Positions 1 to 6,784 of a stretch of DNA of 34,883 bases are shown here, one piece after another (position 1 is the stretch's first letter; every line of letters starts with the position of its first letter). The stretch is taken from assembly GCF_947254915.1 (NCBI RefSeq), contig NZ_CAMYEZ010000006.1, forward strand, positions 1 through 34,883, read 5' to 3'. This stretch comes from an uncultured Porphyromonas sp. (lineage in GTDB: Bacteria > Bacteroidota > Bacteroidia > Bacteroidales > Porphyromonadaceae). The translations under genes and the position numbers were made by a program. The notes below the pieces were generated by a model. That model had not been told where the DNA came from, ran no database searches, and was given only the letters and a program-made list of their open reading frames with translations.

Positions 1-936
1 CAAAAGATCTCTATCTTCAACGTCTATGCCGAGTACAAGCCTCATTGGGCTGAGGGAGCTTTCGTCAAGGGAGGACTGATGACGCCAAGCTTTGGCTATG
101 AGCTACCTTACAGCTCTAGTAAGCGTGCTGCCTTCGAGCGGTCTCACTATATGGGCGATCTATTCCCTGGAGATATTGATATGGGACTAGCGATGGGATA
201 CAACGGCACTCTAGATCAGAGCAAGCGGTGGCGACTGGAGTCAACTCTATCTATCCTATCGGGCAATGTGGACAAGGGGATGAACAAAAATCTCCCTAAC
301 CTAGCTCTACGCCTAGCTCTGACAGAGCAGGGCAATAACCACGCTGTCAGCTTCGGGCTCTCGGGATATGCGGGCACTATGCCTACACCTGGTGGATACT
401 ACGCCTTTGACAAGGGGACGGCTACCCTTAAGAAAGATCGCATGCTACGTACCTACGGGGGAGCCTTCCTCACGAGTACGATAAAGCATCAAAGCGGACA
501 ACTAATGCTCACGACTGAGGGGATCATGGGTCTACAGCCTGGATGGCAACATGCGAACTTAGCGGTGGGTGCGAAGGCTAATCCTACACCAGGCAATGAT
601 CTCTTCGTACAGCGCCCCTTCATCGCTGGCATGGCACAGATCGTGGAGCGTATCAAGCCTGTGGACCTAGAGCTCTTCGGTCGGTACGCTTACTATGATC
701 GCAATAGAAACTTTGACCCAAAGGCTGTGCAGGATGTCAAGCTGGGTCAACTGTCAGCTCGTACTGAGGGACGCTCACATCAGCTTTCGACTGGGGTCAA
801 CTATTTCCTCCAAGAGGATCACCTGCGCCTGTCGCTGCAATACGACTGCTTCCTACGTCAGCAGATCGAGCAGCAGGCATTGATCGCTGCTAAGCCACTA
901 CACATGGTGACCGTGGGAGCGCAGTACAAGTTTTAG
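1..936 (+). CDS. Outer-membrane porin, phosphate-selective porin O/P-like, 5'-truncated by window
   Basis: The reading frame is open from the first base, so the gene begins upstream; the first in-frame ATG (79) is internal. Visible sequence has alternating hydrophobic/polar strands, a GGLMTPSFGYE stretch followed by an FERSHYMGDLFPGDIDMG stretch, and ends in VGAQYKF with a terminal Phe, as in proteins inserted by the BAM complex. The 'G-x-L/F-x-P-S/P-F' followed by a conserved 'ERS' segment is the pattern of porins of the OprO/OprP (Porin_O_P) family, which form trimeric beta-barrels for anion or phosphate uptake. Substrate cannot be read from sequence. It is followed by a gene-free stretch with a strong terminator at 1120-1163. 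Other small beta-barrel families remain possible. Confidence 0.6.
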   Translation, partial: QKISIFNVYAEYKPHWAEGAFVKGGLMTPSFGYELPYSSSKRAAFERSHYMGDLFPGDIDMGLAMGYNGTLDQSKRWRLESTLSILSGNVDKGMNKNLPNLALRLALTEQGNNHAVSFGLSGYAGTMPTPGGYYAFDKGTATLKKDRMLRTYGGAFLTSTIKHQSGQLMLTTEGIMGLQPGWQHANLAVGAKANPTPGNDLFVQRPFIAGMAQIVERIKPVDLELFGRYAYYDRNRNFDPKAVQDVKLGQLSARTEGRSHQLSTGVNYFLQEDHLRLSLQYDCFLRQQIEQQALIAAKPLHMVTVGAQYKF

Positions 937-1329
937 TCACGCTCTCGACAGCCCATATATCATTATCTATATATGATATCTGTATAGCTTATTATCTATA
1001 TCTCCTCATGATGATGATGATGGTACGTCAAATCTGTTCATAACTCCCGCTGTGCAGGAGTTAATGACGCTAACATCTGATCTTCTCTAGCTGGCTCTGC
1101 TGGCTACTTAGAGGATATAAAAGAGCGAGACGATCGTGAGCAGTTACGGTCGTCTCGCTCTTTATCTGTACCTGTTCATAACTTGATCAAAACTGGTTGA
1201 TAACTCAGCGGTAACTTATTTGGATAATTGAAATCTTTTCGTAGCTATACAACTTTCCGAGATAAGCAAATAAGTTAGCCTTGAGTTATTGATGAGTTAT
1301 GAACAGCTTTTTCAACAGGAAAAGGGGGG
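937..1329. other. Gene-free stretch with AT-rich direct repeats and clustered TTATGAACA nonamers
   Basis: This convergent intergenic region (porin ends at left, MATE gene ends at right) has no credible ORF. It contains an AT-rich tract with an 11-bp direct repeat ATTATCTATAT at 962-972 and 991-1001, an ATG/GAT triplet run at 1009-1022, a small hairpin (AACTCC / GGAGTT) at 1042-1062, and the terminator at 1120-1163. TTATGAACA occurs exactly four times: minus strand at 1035-1043 and 1173-1181, plus strand at 1297-1305 and 1330-1338. A related TTATCAACC lies on the minus strand at 1195-1203. The last copy overlaps the stop codon of the MATE gene. The nonamer differs from the DnaA box TTATCCACA at two positions, so an origin-like or regulator-binding role is inference. 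Confidence 0.6.
1120..1163. terminator. Strong hairpin terminator, probably bidirectional
   Basis: Arms AAAGAGCGAGACGATCG (1120-1136) and CGGTCGTCTCGCTCTTT (1147-1163) pair over 17 positions with one wobble, around a 10-nt loop, with T residues after the right arm and A residues before the left. It can end porin transcription and, on the other strand, the rbfA-to-MATE operon. Confidence 0.85.
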
Positions 1330-2679
1330 TTATGAACAGCTTGTTGACACCCTCATGGGACGCCCGCACCAGATCCCTGTGAGGATCCCCGTACGTACGA
1401 GTAGATAGCTGTCAAAAGCGATCCACAAGGCGGTCATACCGAGCAAATTATAGAGCAGATAGTAGAGGGAGAAGAAGACAATACTTGATCCTATCATGGA
1501 CCACTTGAGACCTGCCGATCGGGTTGTGCCGGCGTAGATACCATCCCAGAGGAAGGCGCCGAAGCCTACCAGCGGGATGAGCGCTGCCCAGAGATGATAC
1601 TGCTTAGCGTAGGCGACGATCTCGTCATGACTACTCAAGAAGCGGAGCAAGCCATCGGGATAGAGCGCGAAGAGGGTGGTGGCGAGGAGGGATAAGACGA
1701 TGCCGATGGCAAAGAGTCGAAGGATAACTGCCCTGAGTAGGTCCATACGACCGGCGCCGTAGAAGCGTCCTGAGAGTGATTCACCTGCATAGGCGAAGCC
1801 ATCCATAAAGTAGCTGAAGATGCTGAAGAACTGCATGAGCAAAGCATTTGCTCCTACGGCTATGGCGCCTTCACGAACGCCCGCATAGGTGAAGAAGAGC
1901 GTGATACTGCTGAGCAGCAAGGAGCGGAGCATCAGATCCTTGCCGAGGATGAGGTAGCGTCCGTAACCTTTCGTATCGGTGAAGTGACCGAACCGCAGAT
2001 GTCGCACGAGATAGCGATACTTAATGAGTAGGGTAGTGAGGAGTATCAGAGCCTGACTATACTGCGCCACGCAGGTACCGATAGCAAGTCCCTCGACACC
2101 CATCTGGTAATGGACGACGAGCGTATAGGAGACGAGGAAGTTGACCACCAGTGCACTCATAGAGGCAATCATTGGGACACGACTGTTTTGCATTCCGATG
2201 AACCATCCGTTGAGGGCGTAGATGAGCATTACGGCAGGGGCTGCGTAGAAGATGATTTGGATGTATTGCTCTGCCTCTACGCCTAGTCGCTCCGTAGCAC
2301 CACCTGTGACGAGACCGCTCAGGAGCGTGGCGAAGGGAGAGACGAGTAGTACGACGATCGTGCAGAGGAGCGCCATGGTAATGCCACGAGCCAGCTGACG
2401 ATTGATGTCGGAGCTGTCTTGCCGTCCGTAAGCCTGAGCCACGAGTCCCGTTGTGCCTAGGCGTATGAAGCCAAAGAGCCAGTAGATCGTGTTGGTAATC
2501 GTGGCGGCTACGGTGACTGAGCCGATAGCTTCGGGGTGAGCCATGTGTCCCGCCAGCCCTACATCGATGAGCGAGAGTAGCGGGACGGTGATATTGGAGA
2601 TGATGTTTGGGATCGTGAGCCATAGGATCTGGCGATTGATCTGACGGCTCAGCTGTGGATCCTCTACCTTAGCGTGCAT
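1330..2679 (-). CDS. MATE family exporter, DinF-type
   Basis: Predicted 449-residue inner-membrane protein with about 12 hydrophobic segments in two homologous halves, the usual MATE length and layout. Near the N terminus it has ISNITVPLLSLIDVGLAGH followed by RLGTTGLVAQAYGR, matching the first-helix and loop motifs of the DinF branch of the MATE superfamily, Na+- or H+-driven antiporters that export cationic compounds, oxidants or bile salts. It is the last gene of a minus-strand cluster; its ATG starts one base after the rfbD stop, so translation is probably coupled. Its stop codon overlaps a TTATGAACA nonamer. The exported substrate cannot be predicted. Confidence 0.9.
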   Translation of the reverse strand: MHAKVEDPQLSRQINRQILWLTIPNIISNITVPLLSLIDVGLAGHMAHPEAIGSVTVAATITNTIYWLFGFIRLGTTGLVAQAYGRQDSSDINRQLARGITMALLCTIVVLLVSPFATLLSGLVTGGATERLGVEAEQYIQIIFYAAPAVMLIYALNGWFIGMQNSRVPMIASMSALVVNFLVSYTLVVHYQMGVEGLAIGTCVAQYSQALILLTTLLIKYRYLVRHLRFGHFTDTKGYGRYLILGKDLMLRSLLLSSITLFFTYAGVREGAIAVGANALLMQFFSIFSYFMDGFAYAGESLSGRFYGAGRMDLLRAVILRLFAIGIVLSLLATTLFALYPDGLLRFLSSHDEIVAYAKQYHLWAALIPLVGFGAFLWDGIYAGTTRSAGLKWSMIGSSIVFFSLYYLLYNLLGMTALWIAFDSYLLVRTGILTGIWCGRPMRVSTSCS

Positions 2680-2680
2680 C

Positions 2681-3583
2681 TCAGTCTATAGCTATATGGA
2701 GTTCGTCTTGCCACCGAGGAGGCGTGATGCCGTAGCAAGCGGTAATCCTGTCGGTCGCCAGCACGCTGTAGGCGGGGCGCTCGGCTGCGGTGGGGTATTC
2801 AGCCGTTGGGATCGGAGTCAGTTGTGACAAGTCGTACGTAGGAACGTGCGTAGCGATTGCCTCATGGGCAAAGTCGTACCACGAGCAGACACCGCCGTTG
2901 GCATAGTGGAGTAGGGAAGTGCGAAAGCTTCGCTCCTTATCGTAGCAAGCAATGATCTCGCAAATGGCTCGTGCCAGCGAAAGTGCCGAGGTCGGCGAAC
3001 CTATCTGATCGTTGACGACACGTAGCGTCTTTCCCTCACGAGCAAGTCGTAGTATGGTGCGAACAAAGTTGTGTCCCCAGGGAGCCCAGAGCCACTGCGT
3101 ACGAATGACTAGATGCTGCTCGGCGGGATGCGTCGGGTGCATCAGGAGAGCCAGCTCACCCTGACGCTTGGTGCGACCGTAGAGGCTACGAGGATTGGTA
3201 GCATCCTCCTCATGATAGGGCGTCCCCTGGCACCCATCGAAGACATAGTCGGTACTAATCTGTATGATCGGCAGATGACTCTCGGCAAGCTGTGCAGGCA
3301 GTAGCGCATTGAGCGCTAGAAGGTCACGATACTGTGCTTTATCCTCGGCAAGATCCACCTGTGTGAAGGCAGCGCAGTTGACTATCATAGTCCAGTCGTG
3401 GGCTATAGCTTGCTCTTCCCAAAGCTTGATCGCTTGGGTTACAGACTCCGTGTCAGTGCAGTCGAGCTGCTCGTGCGTGTAGTTGACCAGTTCGTAAGGA
3501 TTGCCCCGCTCTGCCAGCTCTCGTGTCAGACTTCTTCCCAGCTGTCCCGAAGCTCCGAGTAAGATGATACGCCCTCTGCTCAT
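2681..3583 (-). CDS. rfbD: dTDP-4-dehydrorhamnose reductase
   Basis: A 300-residue cytoplasmic SDR enzyme that reduces dTDP-4-dehydro-L-rhamnose to dTDP-L-rhamnose for O-antigen or capsule synthesis. Visible motifs are the Rossmann nucleotide-binding GASGQLG (residues 10-16), VNCAAFTQVD at 68-77, STDYVFDG at 110-117, and the catalytic Y-x3-K in YGRTK (Y135, K139). Length matches the family. It overlaps the upstream DUF4924-like gene by an ATGA junction and is followed after one base by the MATE gene. The other rhamnose genes (rfbA, rfbB, rfbC) are not in the window, so this is a detached rfbD. Confidence 0.93.
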   Translation of the reverse strand: MSRGRIILLGASGQLGRSLTRELAERGNPYELVNYTHEQLDCTDTESVTQAIKLWEEQAIAHDWTMIVNCAAFTQVDLAEDKAQYRDLLALNALLPAQLAESHLPIIQISTDYVFDGCQGTPYHEEDATNPRSLYGRTKRQGELALLMHPTHPAEQHLVIRTQWLWAPWGHNFVRTILRLAREGKTLRVVNDQIGSPTSALSLARAICEIIACYDKERSFRTSLLHYANGGVCSWYDFAHEAIATHVPTYDLSQLTPIPTAEYPTAAERPAYSVLATDRITACYGITPPRWQDELHIAID

Positions 3584-4158
3584 GACCGTGGCTTCTCTTG
3601 TGACTCCTCCTGGTGATGCTTGCGATGATACTCCTGATCAAGTAGTGCAAAGAGTGCGCTAATCTGCTGGTAAATACGAGTATCGGTAGGGGAGTGCGCA
3701 GCACCCTCACCACTGCCTTGAGCTAGTCCACGTACCGTCGCATTATATAGTATGGTGCAGAGGATCTCTATCTCGCCCATCTCCTTCGCGTGTGGATCCT
3801 TCGCTCTAAAGGCGACGATCGTCGGCAGGACCAGTATGTAGCACCCTTGGTAGACGATGTTGTGCTCGTCCTGGCTCACTTTCTTGTGTATTGCTTCGCA
3901 CTCAGCCATCAGTTGCTTCGTGATAGGAGCGTGCTGACCGCTAAGGATCTGCGCTACCGATGCCTCGCTGAGGAGCTCTTTCATCAAGTTTTGTCGCCAA
4001 GGGTCTGACTGCATCAGATGCTGTTGCAGTAGTTTGAGTGGTTGTTGCTGGCGAGTGAGGATACGTACACTCTCCTCGGCGATCCATAGATGTATGATCT
4101 GAGCAGTGTACTCAGGTACGTCAGGCAGTAGCCCAGGAGTATTGGCTTCGTTGGTCAT
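3580..4158 (-). CDS. Conserved Bacteroidota protein, DUF4924-like
   Basis: A 192-residue, mostly helical, soluble protein without signal peptide or membrane segment. An N-terminal helix with HLWIAEESVRIL and a later YILVLPTIVAFRAKDP segment followed by an EIE-containing helix resemble the layout of the DUF4924 family, whose members have unknown function and a similar length. The C-terminal tail (HRKHHQEE) is charged and likely disordered. Its stop overlaps the rfbD start by four bases, and it begins 10 bases after the permease stop, so it is cotranscribed with envelope genes. Family assignment rests on pattern memory only. Confidence 0.65.
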   Translation of the reverse strand: MTNEANTPGLLPDVPEYTAQIIHLWIAEESVRILTRQQQPLKLLQQHLMQSDPWRQNLMKELLSEASVAQILSGQHAPITKQLMAECEAIHKKVSQDEHNIVYQGCYILVLPTIVAFRAKDPHAKEMGEIEILCTILYNATVRGLAQGSGEGAAHSPTDTRIYQQISALFALLDQEYHRKHHQEESQEKPRS

Positions 4159-4168
4159 AATATCGGGA

Positions 4169-5377
4169 TTAAGCTTTGCGGTGAGCGATCAACTTGCGTA
4201 CGGGGTAGACAGCCGCTAGGTAACCAACGGCAAAAACCAGCAAAAGCACGACGAGTAGATCCGTCTGACGTATAGCTACTGGATAAGGTTGCGACTCCAA
4301 AGCTAGATCCATCGTAAGCCACCCATAATGTATCTGTAGCAAGCAAAGGGTGATGCCGATAGCTATGCCGGTGACGGCGCCAATGAGCGTGACCATCAGC
4401 CCCTCCAGCTGGAAGGTACGTCTGATCTCTCGTGGAGTCTCGCCGAGAGCGTGTAGGATCGCTATATCCTCCTGCTTCGAGATGAGGAGCATCGAGATAC
4501 TTGCCATCACATTGTAGGCAGCAAGTAGGAGGATAAAGGCAAAGATAAGCGACGTGATCCACTTTTCGATAGATACGAGGCGCATCAAGTGCGGTTGTTG
4601 CTCAGGTCTGTTGCGAACGATGTACTCATCGCCCAGCGTCTTCGCTATGGCTTTCTGTACGGCCCCTTCGTCGGCTCCTTCAGCTAGCTGCAGAGCTAGA
4701 CCGTGCGCTTGGTTTTCGTCCAGCATCAGCAGCGAACGTAGCTCAGAGAGCGGCATGAAGATAGAGTTGTCGTAGACTACATTGTCCGTAAAAAGCACCG
4801 AAACGGGCACCCCCTGCGACCGCCTTAGCGAAGTCATCGGCATGATCGGATTGATGTATCCCTTGCGCTTAGGGAGCGTGATGATGAGTGGGTCCGTGTC
4901 GTGCGCTATCGTGTTTAGGTTGATCGCTATCGAGGCACCCAGATTGTATTGCCCAGGATGTATCGCTATGTCGCCACTGTAGAGATATTTGTCCATCTGA
5001 GAGATGCGCAGGTAAGCACTGTCTACACCGTAGAGATGCGCCGCCGAGAAGCTCTCCCCCTCACTACGACTCACCAGTCCCTCGCCCCATACGAGCGGAG
5101 CGATGGCCTTTATCCCCTTTATCGCATGGATCTCTTGGATCACCACACTCTGGTCAAAGGGCGCTTCGTCCCCCTTCGTGATCAGTAGCTGAGGATCCAG
5201 TCCGACCACCTTGTCCAGGATCATCTGCTCATACCCATTGTATATGGATAGCACGCAGATCATAGTCATCGACACCACGGCAATCGCCAGCACGCTCACG
5301 CGGGTGACGATATTGATGGCACCCAGCTTCTTGTGGGCAAAGAGGTACCGCCAGGCGATAAAGAAGGGCAGACGCAT
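4169..5377 (-). CDS. LolC/LolE-type lipoprotein-releasing ABC transporter permease (FtsX family)
   Basis: A 402-residue inner-membrane permease. Topology is typical of LolC/E: one N-terminal transmembrane helix (about residues 22-47), a large periplasmic MacB-like domain (about 50-265), then three C-terminal helices. Signature features are the N-terminal PFFIAWRYLFAHKK and the cytoplasmic coupling segment SKQEDIAILHALGETPREI between helices 2 and 3. The family extracts outer-membrane lipoproteins from the inner membrane using the ATPase LolD, which is not in this window. Given the many predicted lipoproteins nearby, a Lol role is sensible. It lies 22 bases after rbfA and 10 bases before the DUF4924-like gene. 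Confidence 0.88.
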   Translation of the reverse strand: MRLPFFIAWRYLFAHKKLGAINIVTRVSVLAIAVVSMTMICVLSIYNGYEQMILDKVVGLDPQLLITKGDEAPFDQSVVIQEIHAIKGIKAIAPLVWGEGLVSRSEGESFSAAHLYGVDSAYLRISQMDKYLYSGDIAIHPGQYNLGASIAINLNTIAHDTDPLIITLPKRKGYINPIMPMTSLRRSQGVPVSVLFTDNVVYDNSIFMPLSELRSLLMLDENQAHGLALQLAEGADEGAVQKAIAKTLGDEYIVRNRPEQQPHLMRLVSIEKWITSLIFAFILLLAAYNVMASISMLLISKQEDIAILHALGETPREIRRTFQLEGLMVTLIGAVTGIAIGITLCLLQIHYGWLTMDLALESQPYPVAIRQTDLLVVLLLVFAVGYLAAVYPVRKLIAHRKA

Positions 5378-5399
5378 CGTGTGGAGCTAGCGAATCAAT

Positions 5400-5741
5400 T
5401 TATTGCTCTAGTAGCTTGTCGATGCGCTCCAGATAGTCTAGCGAATCATCTATATGGTACTCCATCTCAGGGATGACTCGTAGCTGCTGACCCGTGCGCT
5501 GACCCAGCTCGTAGCGGTAGCTACCAGCGTTGTCCTGTATGTACTTGAGTAGCTCGTCGGCACGCTCTGAGGGGAAGATACTCAGGTAAATATGAGCTCT
5601 GCTCAGGTCGGAGGTAACCCGTACGAGGGTGACGCTCACCAGCACGCCACGCAGCTGCTGCGTGAGCGGACGAAAGATCTCTCCCATCTCCTTCTGTATC
5701 AGTCGTGCTATCTTTTGTTGTCTTCTTGTATCCATAGTCAT
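5400..5741 (-). CDS. rbfA: Ribosome-binding factor A
   Basis: A 113-residue protein with the KH-like fold of RbfA, which binds the 30S subunit and assists 16S rRNA 5' end maturation. Visible features are RRQQKIARLIQKEMGEI at the N terminus, the VSVTLVRVTSDLSRAHIYLS strand-helix core, and RVIPEMEYHIDDSLDYLERIDKLL at the C terminus; the 'P-x-L/M-x-F/Y-x2-D-x-S' pattern is diagnostic. The start could be this ATG or the in-frame one two codons later. It is the first gene of the minus-strand cluster; a possible -7 element lies just upstream at 5757-5764. Confidence 0.94.
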   Translation of the reverse strand: MTMDTRRQQKIARLIQKEMGEIFRPLTQQLRGVLVSVTLVRVTSDLSRAHIYLSIFPSERADELLKYIQDNAGSYRYELGQRTGQQLRVIPEMEYHIDDSLDYLERIDKLLEQ

Positions 5742-5756
5742 CTGTCGTTATGCATA

Positions 5757-5764
5757 CAAAGATA
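5757..5764 (-). promoter_or_regulatory. Possible -7 element (TATCTTTG) for the rbfA operon
   Basis: TATCTTTG on the minus strand matches the Bacteroidota -7 consensus TAnnTTTG. No convincing TTG -33 element is seen at the right distance, and the implied leader is very short, so this is tentative. Confidence 0.35.
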
Positions 5765-5782
5765 GCAATTAGTGGGGAGAGA

Positions 5783-5873
5783 GGGTTAGACTTTAGAAGT
5801 TAGACTTTAGAGATTAGAAGTTAGATTACTCCGATGGCTCCGATGCATTCCGATGGTTCCGATGCACTCTGAT
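5783..5873. repeat. Short tandem repeats (TTAGACTTTAGA-type and TCCGATGxxx-type)
   Basis: Positions 5783-5826 hold overlapping copies of a TTAGACTTTAGA/GATTAGAAG motif. Positions 5829-5873 hold about four tandem 9-10-bp units of the form TCCGATGGCT / TCCGATGCAT. They directly adjoin the dispersed repeat copy at 5899-6081. The same TTAGACTTTAGAGATTAGA motif is found inverted near 29210-29235 beside another copy, so these tracts look like a recurring side module. Confidence 0.7.
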
Positions 5874-5898
5874 ACCCTTCAGAGCCCCTGACACCACA

Positions 5899-6081
5899 CC
5901 TCCGAGGAAATCCGAAATCTCTCGGTGGGGATTTCGTAATCTCCAGCGAGCAACGAACAAATTCTTCCGAACTTTCATTTCATTCTTCCGAAGTTTCATT
6001 TCATTCTTCCGAACTTTTATTTCGTCCCTCGGTGGAGAATTTTCATTTGCTCCGTGGAGATTTCCGATTTTCTCGGGAGGG
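5899..6081 (+). repeat. Dispersed composite intergenic repeat, copy A
   Basis: The core is three near-identical 21-bp units of the form CTTCCGAA-C/G-TTTCATTTCATT (about 5963-6022). They are flanked on the left by CCGAGGAAATCCGAAATC and TCTCGGTGGGGATTTC and on the right by CTCGGTGGAGAATTTTCATTT. Copies B-E elsewhere in the window share this order. The units abut without spacers. An apparent 88-codon minus-strand frame across it is an artefact of the 21-bp (7-codon) period. Confidence 0.85.
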
Positions 6082-6236
6082 ATTGGTCCCAATGGTGATG
6101 TCTGAGTAACTATAGCGTGTGTATATAGTGTTCCGTGGCGATACTCTAGCCATCTATTCCACGTTTGTCGTCAAGCGTAGTGCCTAGACGACAGGGGTAT
6201 AATGCGTCAGTCCAGTCCATTCACCACGCCTATGTG
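6082..6236. other. Gene-free spacer with one inverted repeat
   Basis: No credible ORF. An inverted repeat TGTCGTC (6166-6172) / GACGACA (6187-6193) could form a small hairpin without a T run. Otherwise nothing recognisable is seen before the riboswitch promoter. Confidence 0.5.
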
Positions 6237-6265
6237 TTGGAATTAGAATATATTATGTACCTTTG
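6237..6265 (+). promoter_or_regulatory. Promoter for the riboswitch-led operon
   Basis: TTG at 6237-6239 and TACCTTTG at 6258-6265 are separated by 18 bp, a close match to the Bacteroidota primary-sigma consensus (TTTG / about 19 bp / TAnnTTTG). Transcription would begin at about 6272, right at the 5' edge of the cobalamin riboswitch. Confidence 0.75.
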
Positions 6266-6269
6266 CGGT

Positions 6270-6530
6270 GCATAGGTGTACGAGGGGACAACCAATCTTG
6301 TAACCCCGTCTGAATAGGGAACTTGGTGCGAAGCCAAGACTGTACTCTCAGCTGTAACTCCTGAAGAGCGACCCTGCTTGATATTGTCACTGTAGCGCAC
6401 GCCTACCAGCTTTCTAGCGAAGGTCTCGTAGGTAGCTATGGGAAGACCCAGGGTATCGTTCGTTTTGTAGAGCTCCATGTGAGCTGATACGAACTAGGGA
6501 GAAGTCAGAAGACCTGCCTGTGCCATAGGA
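6270..6530 (+). ncRNA. Cobalamin (adenosylcobalamin-type) riboswitch
   Basis: The conserved core is in order on the plus strand. GAATAGGGAA is at 6312-6321. It is followed by a CTTGG / CCAAG stem (6322-6326 with 6334-6338) enclosing the GGTGCGAAGCC segment, then CTGTACTC and CAGCTGTAAC around 6340-6358. The 3' element GTCAGAAGACCTGCC is at 6504-6518. These correspond to the 'AATAGGGAA-GGTGxxAxxCC-CTGT(A)A' box and the 'GCCAGxAxACCTGCC' box of cobalamin riboswitches. A peripheral GAGCTC/GAGCT hairpin lies near 6470-6485. The 5' end is set by the promoter. The next confident gene downstream in the same direction is abfD at 6785. Outer boundaries are approximate. Confidence 0.88.
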
Positions 6531-6784
6531 CTTTTGTTTTCAGAGCTAGAAAATGAAAAGATTGACAGCGGTACAGATACGACTTCACATAGTGCGTATG
6601 ATAGAGTCCATAGCAGCGAGACTGGCTATGAGGCTCCCTCTCGTTGTATCTACCGTCATCAGCCACACCCTACTGCCAGCTTCAATCTGTAGGCGCGTGA
6701 TCTCGCCCGTGACTTCTGCTCTGTATCTCGATGGTCCTACTCGGACACACGACGATTCTATTCACTTTATACAGAAAAGAAGTT
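6531..6784. other. Leader between riboswitch and abfD, with a weak small ORF and an antisense fragment
   Basis: About 250 bp with no confident gene. An 88-codon plus frame (6553-6819) starts with an ATG 23 bases after the riboswitch and overlaps the abfD start; its composition (many Arg, Ser, Ile) does not look like a normal protein, but its position would suit a translated leader. On the minus strand, 6761-6585 is open for 59 codons without an ATG near its 5' end and reads EVTGEITRLQIEAGSRVWLM in its middle, with host-like codon use. It could be a gene remnant. No terminator hairpin is obvious. Confidence 0.45.

Noticed and set aside
5826..6092. Minus-strand 88-codon frame over repeat copy A, rich in KVRKNEM heptads
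   Set aside because: The heptads arise from the 21-bp repeat period; similar frames occur on either strand of the other copies.
6230..6478. Minus-strand 82-codon ORF across the riboswitch
   Set aside because: The plus-strand cobalamin riboswitch core explains the conserved sequence.
6731..6784. Upstream in-frame start for abfD
   Set aside because: It adds 18 residues not expected in the family; MKTREEY at 6785 matches known AbfD N termini.
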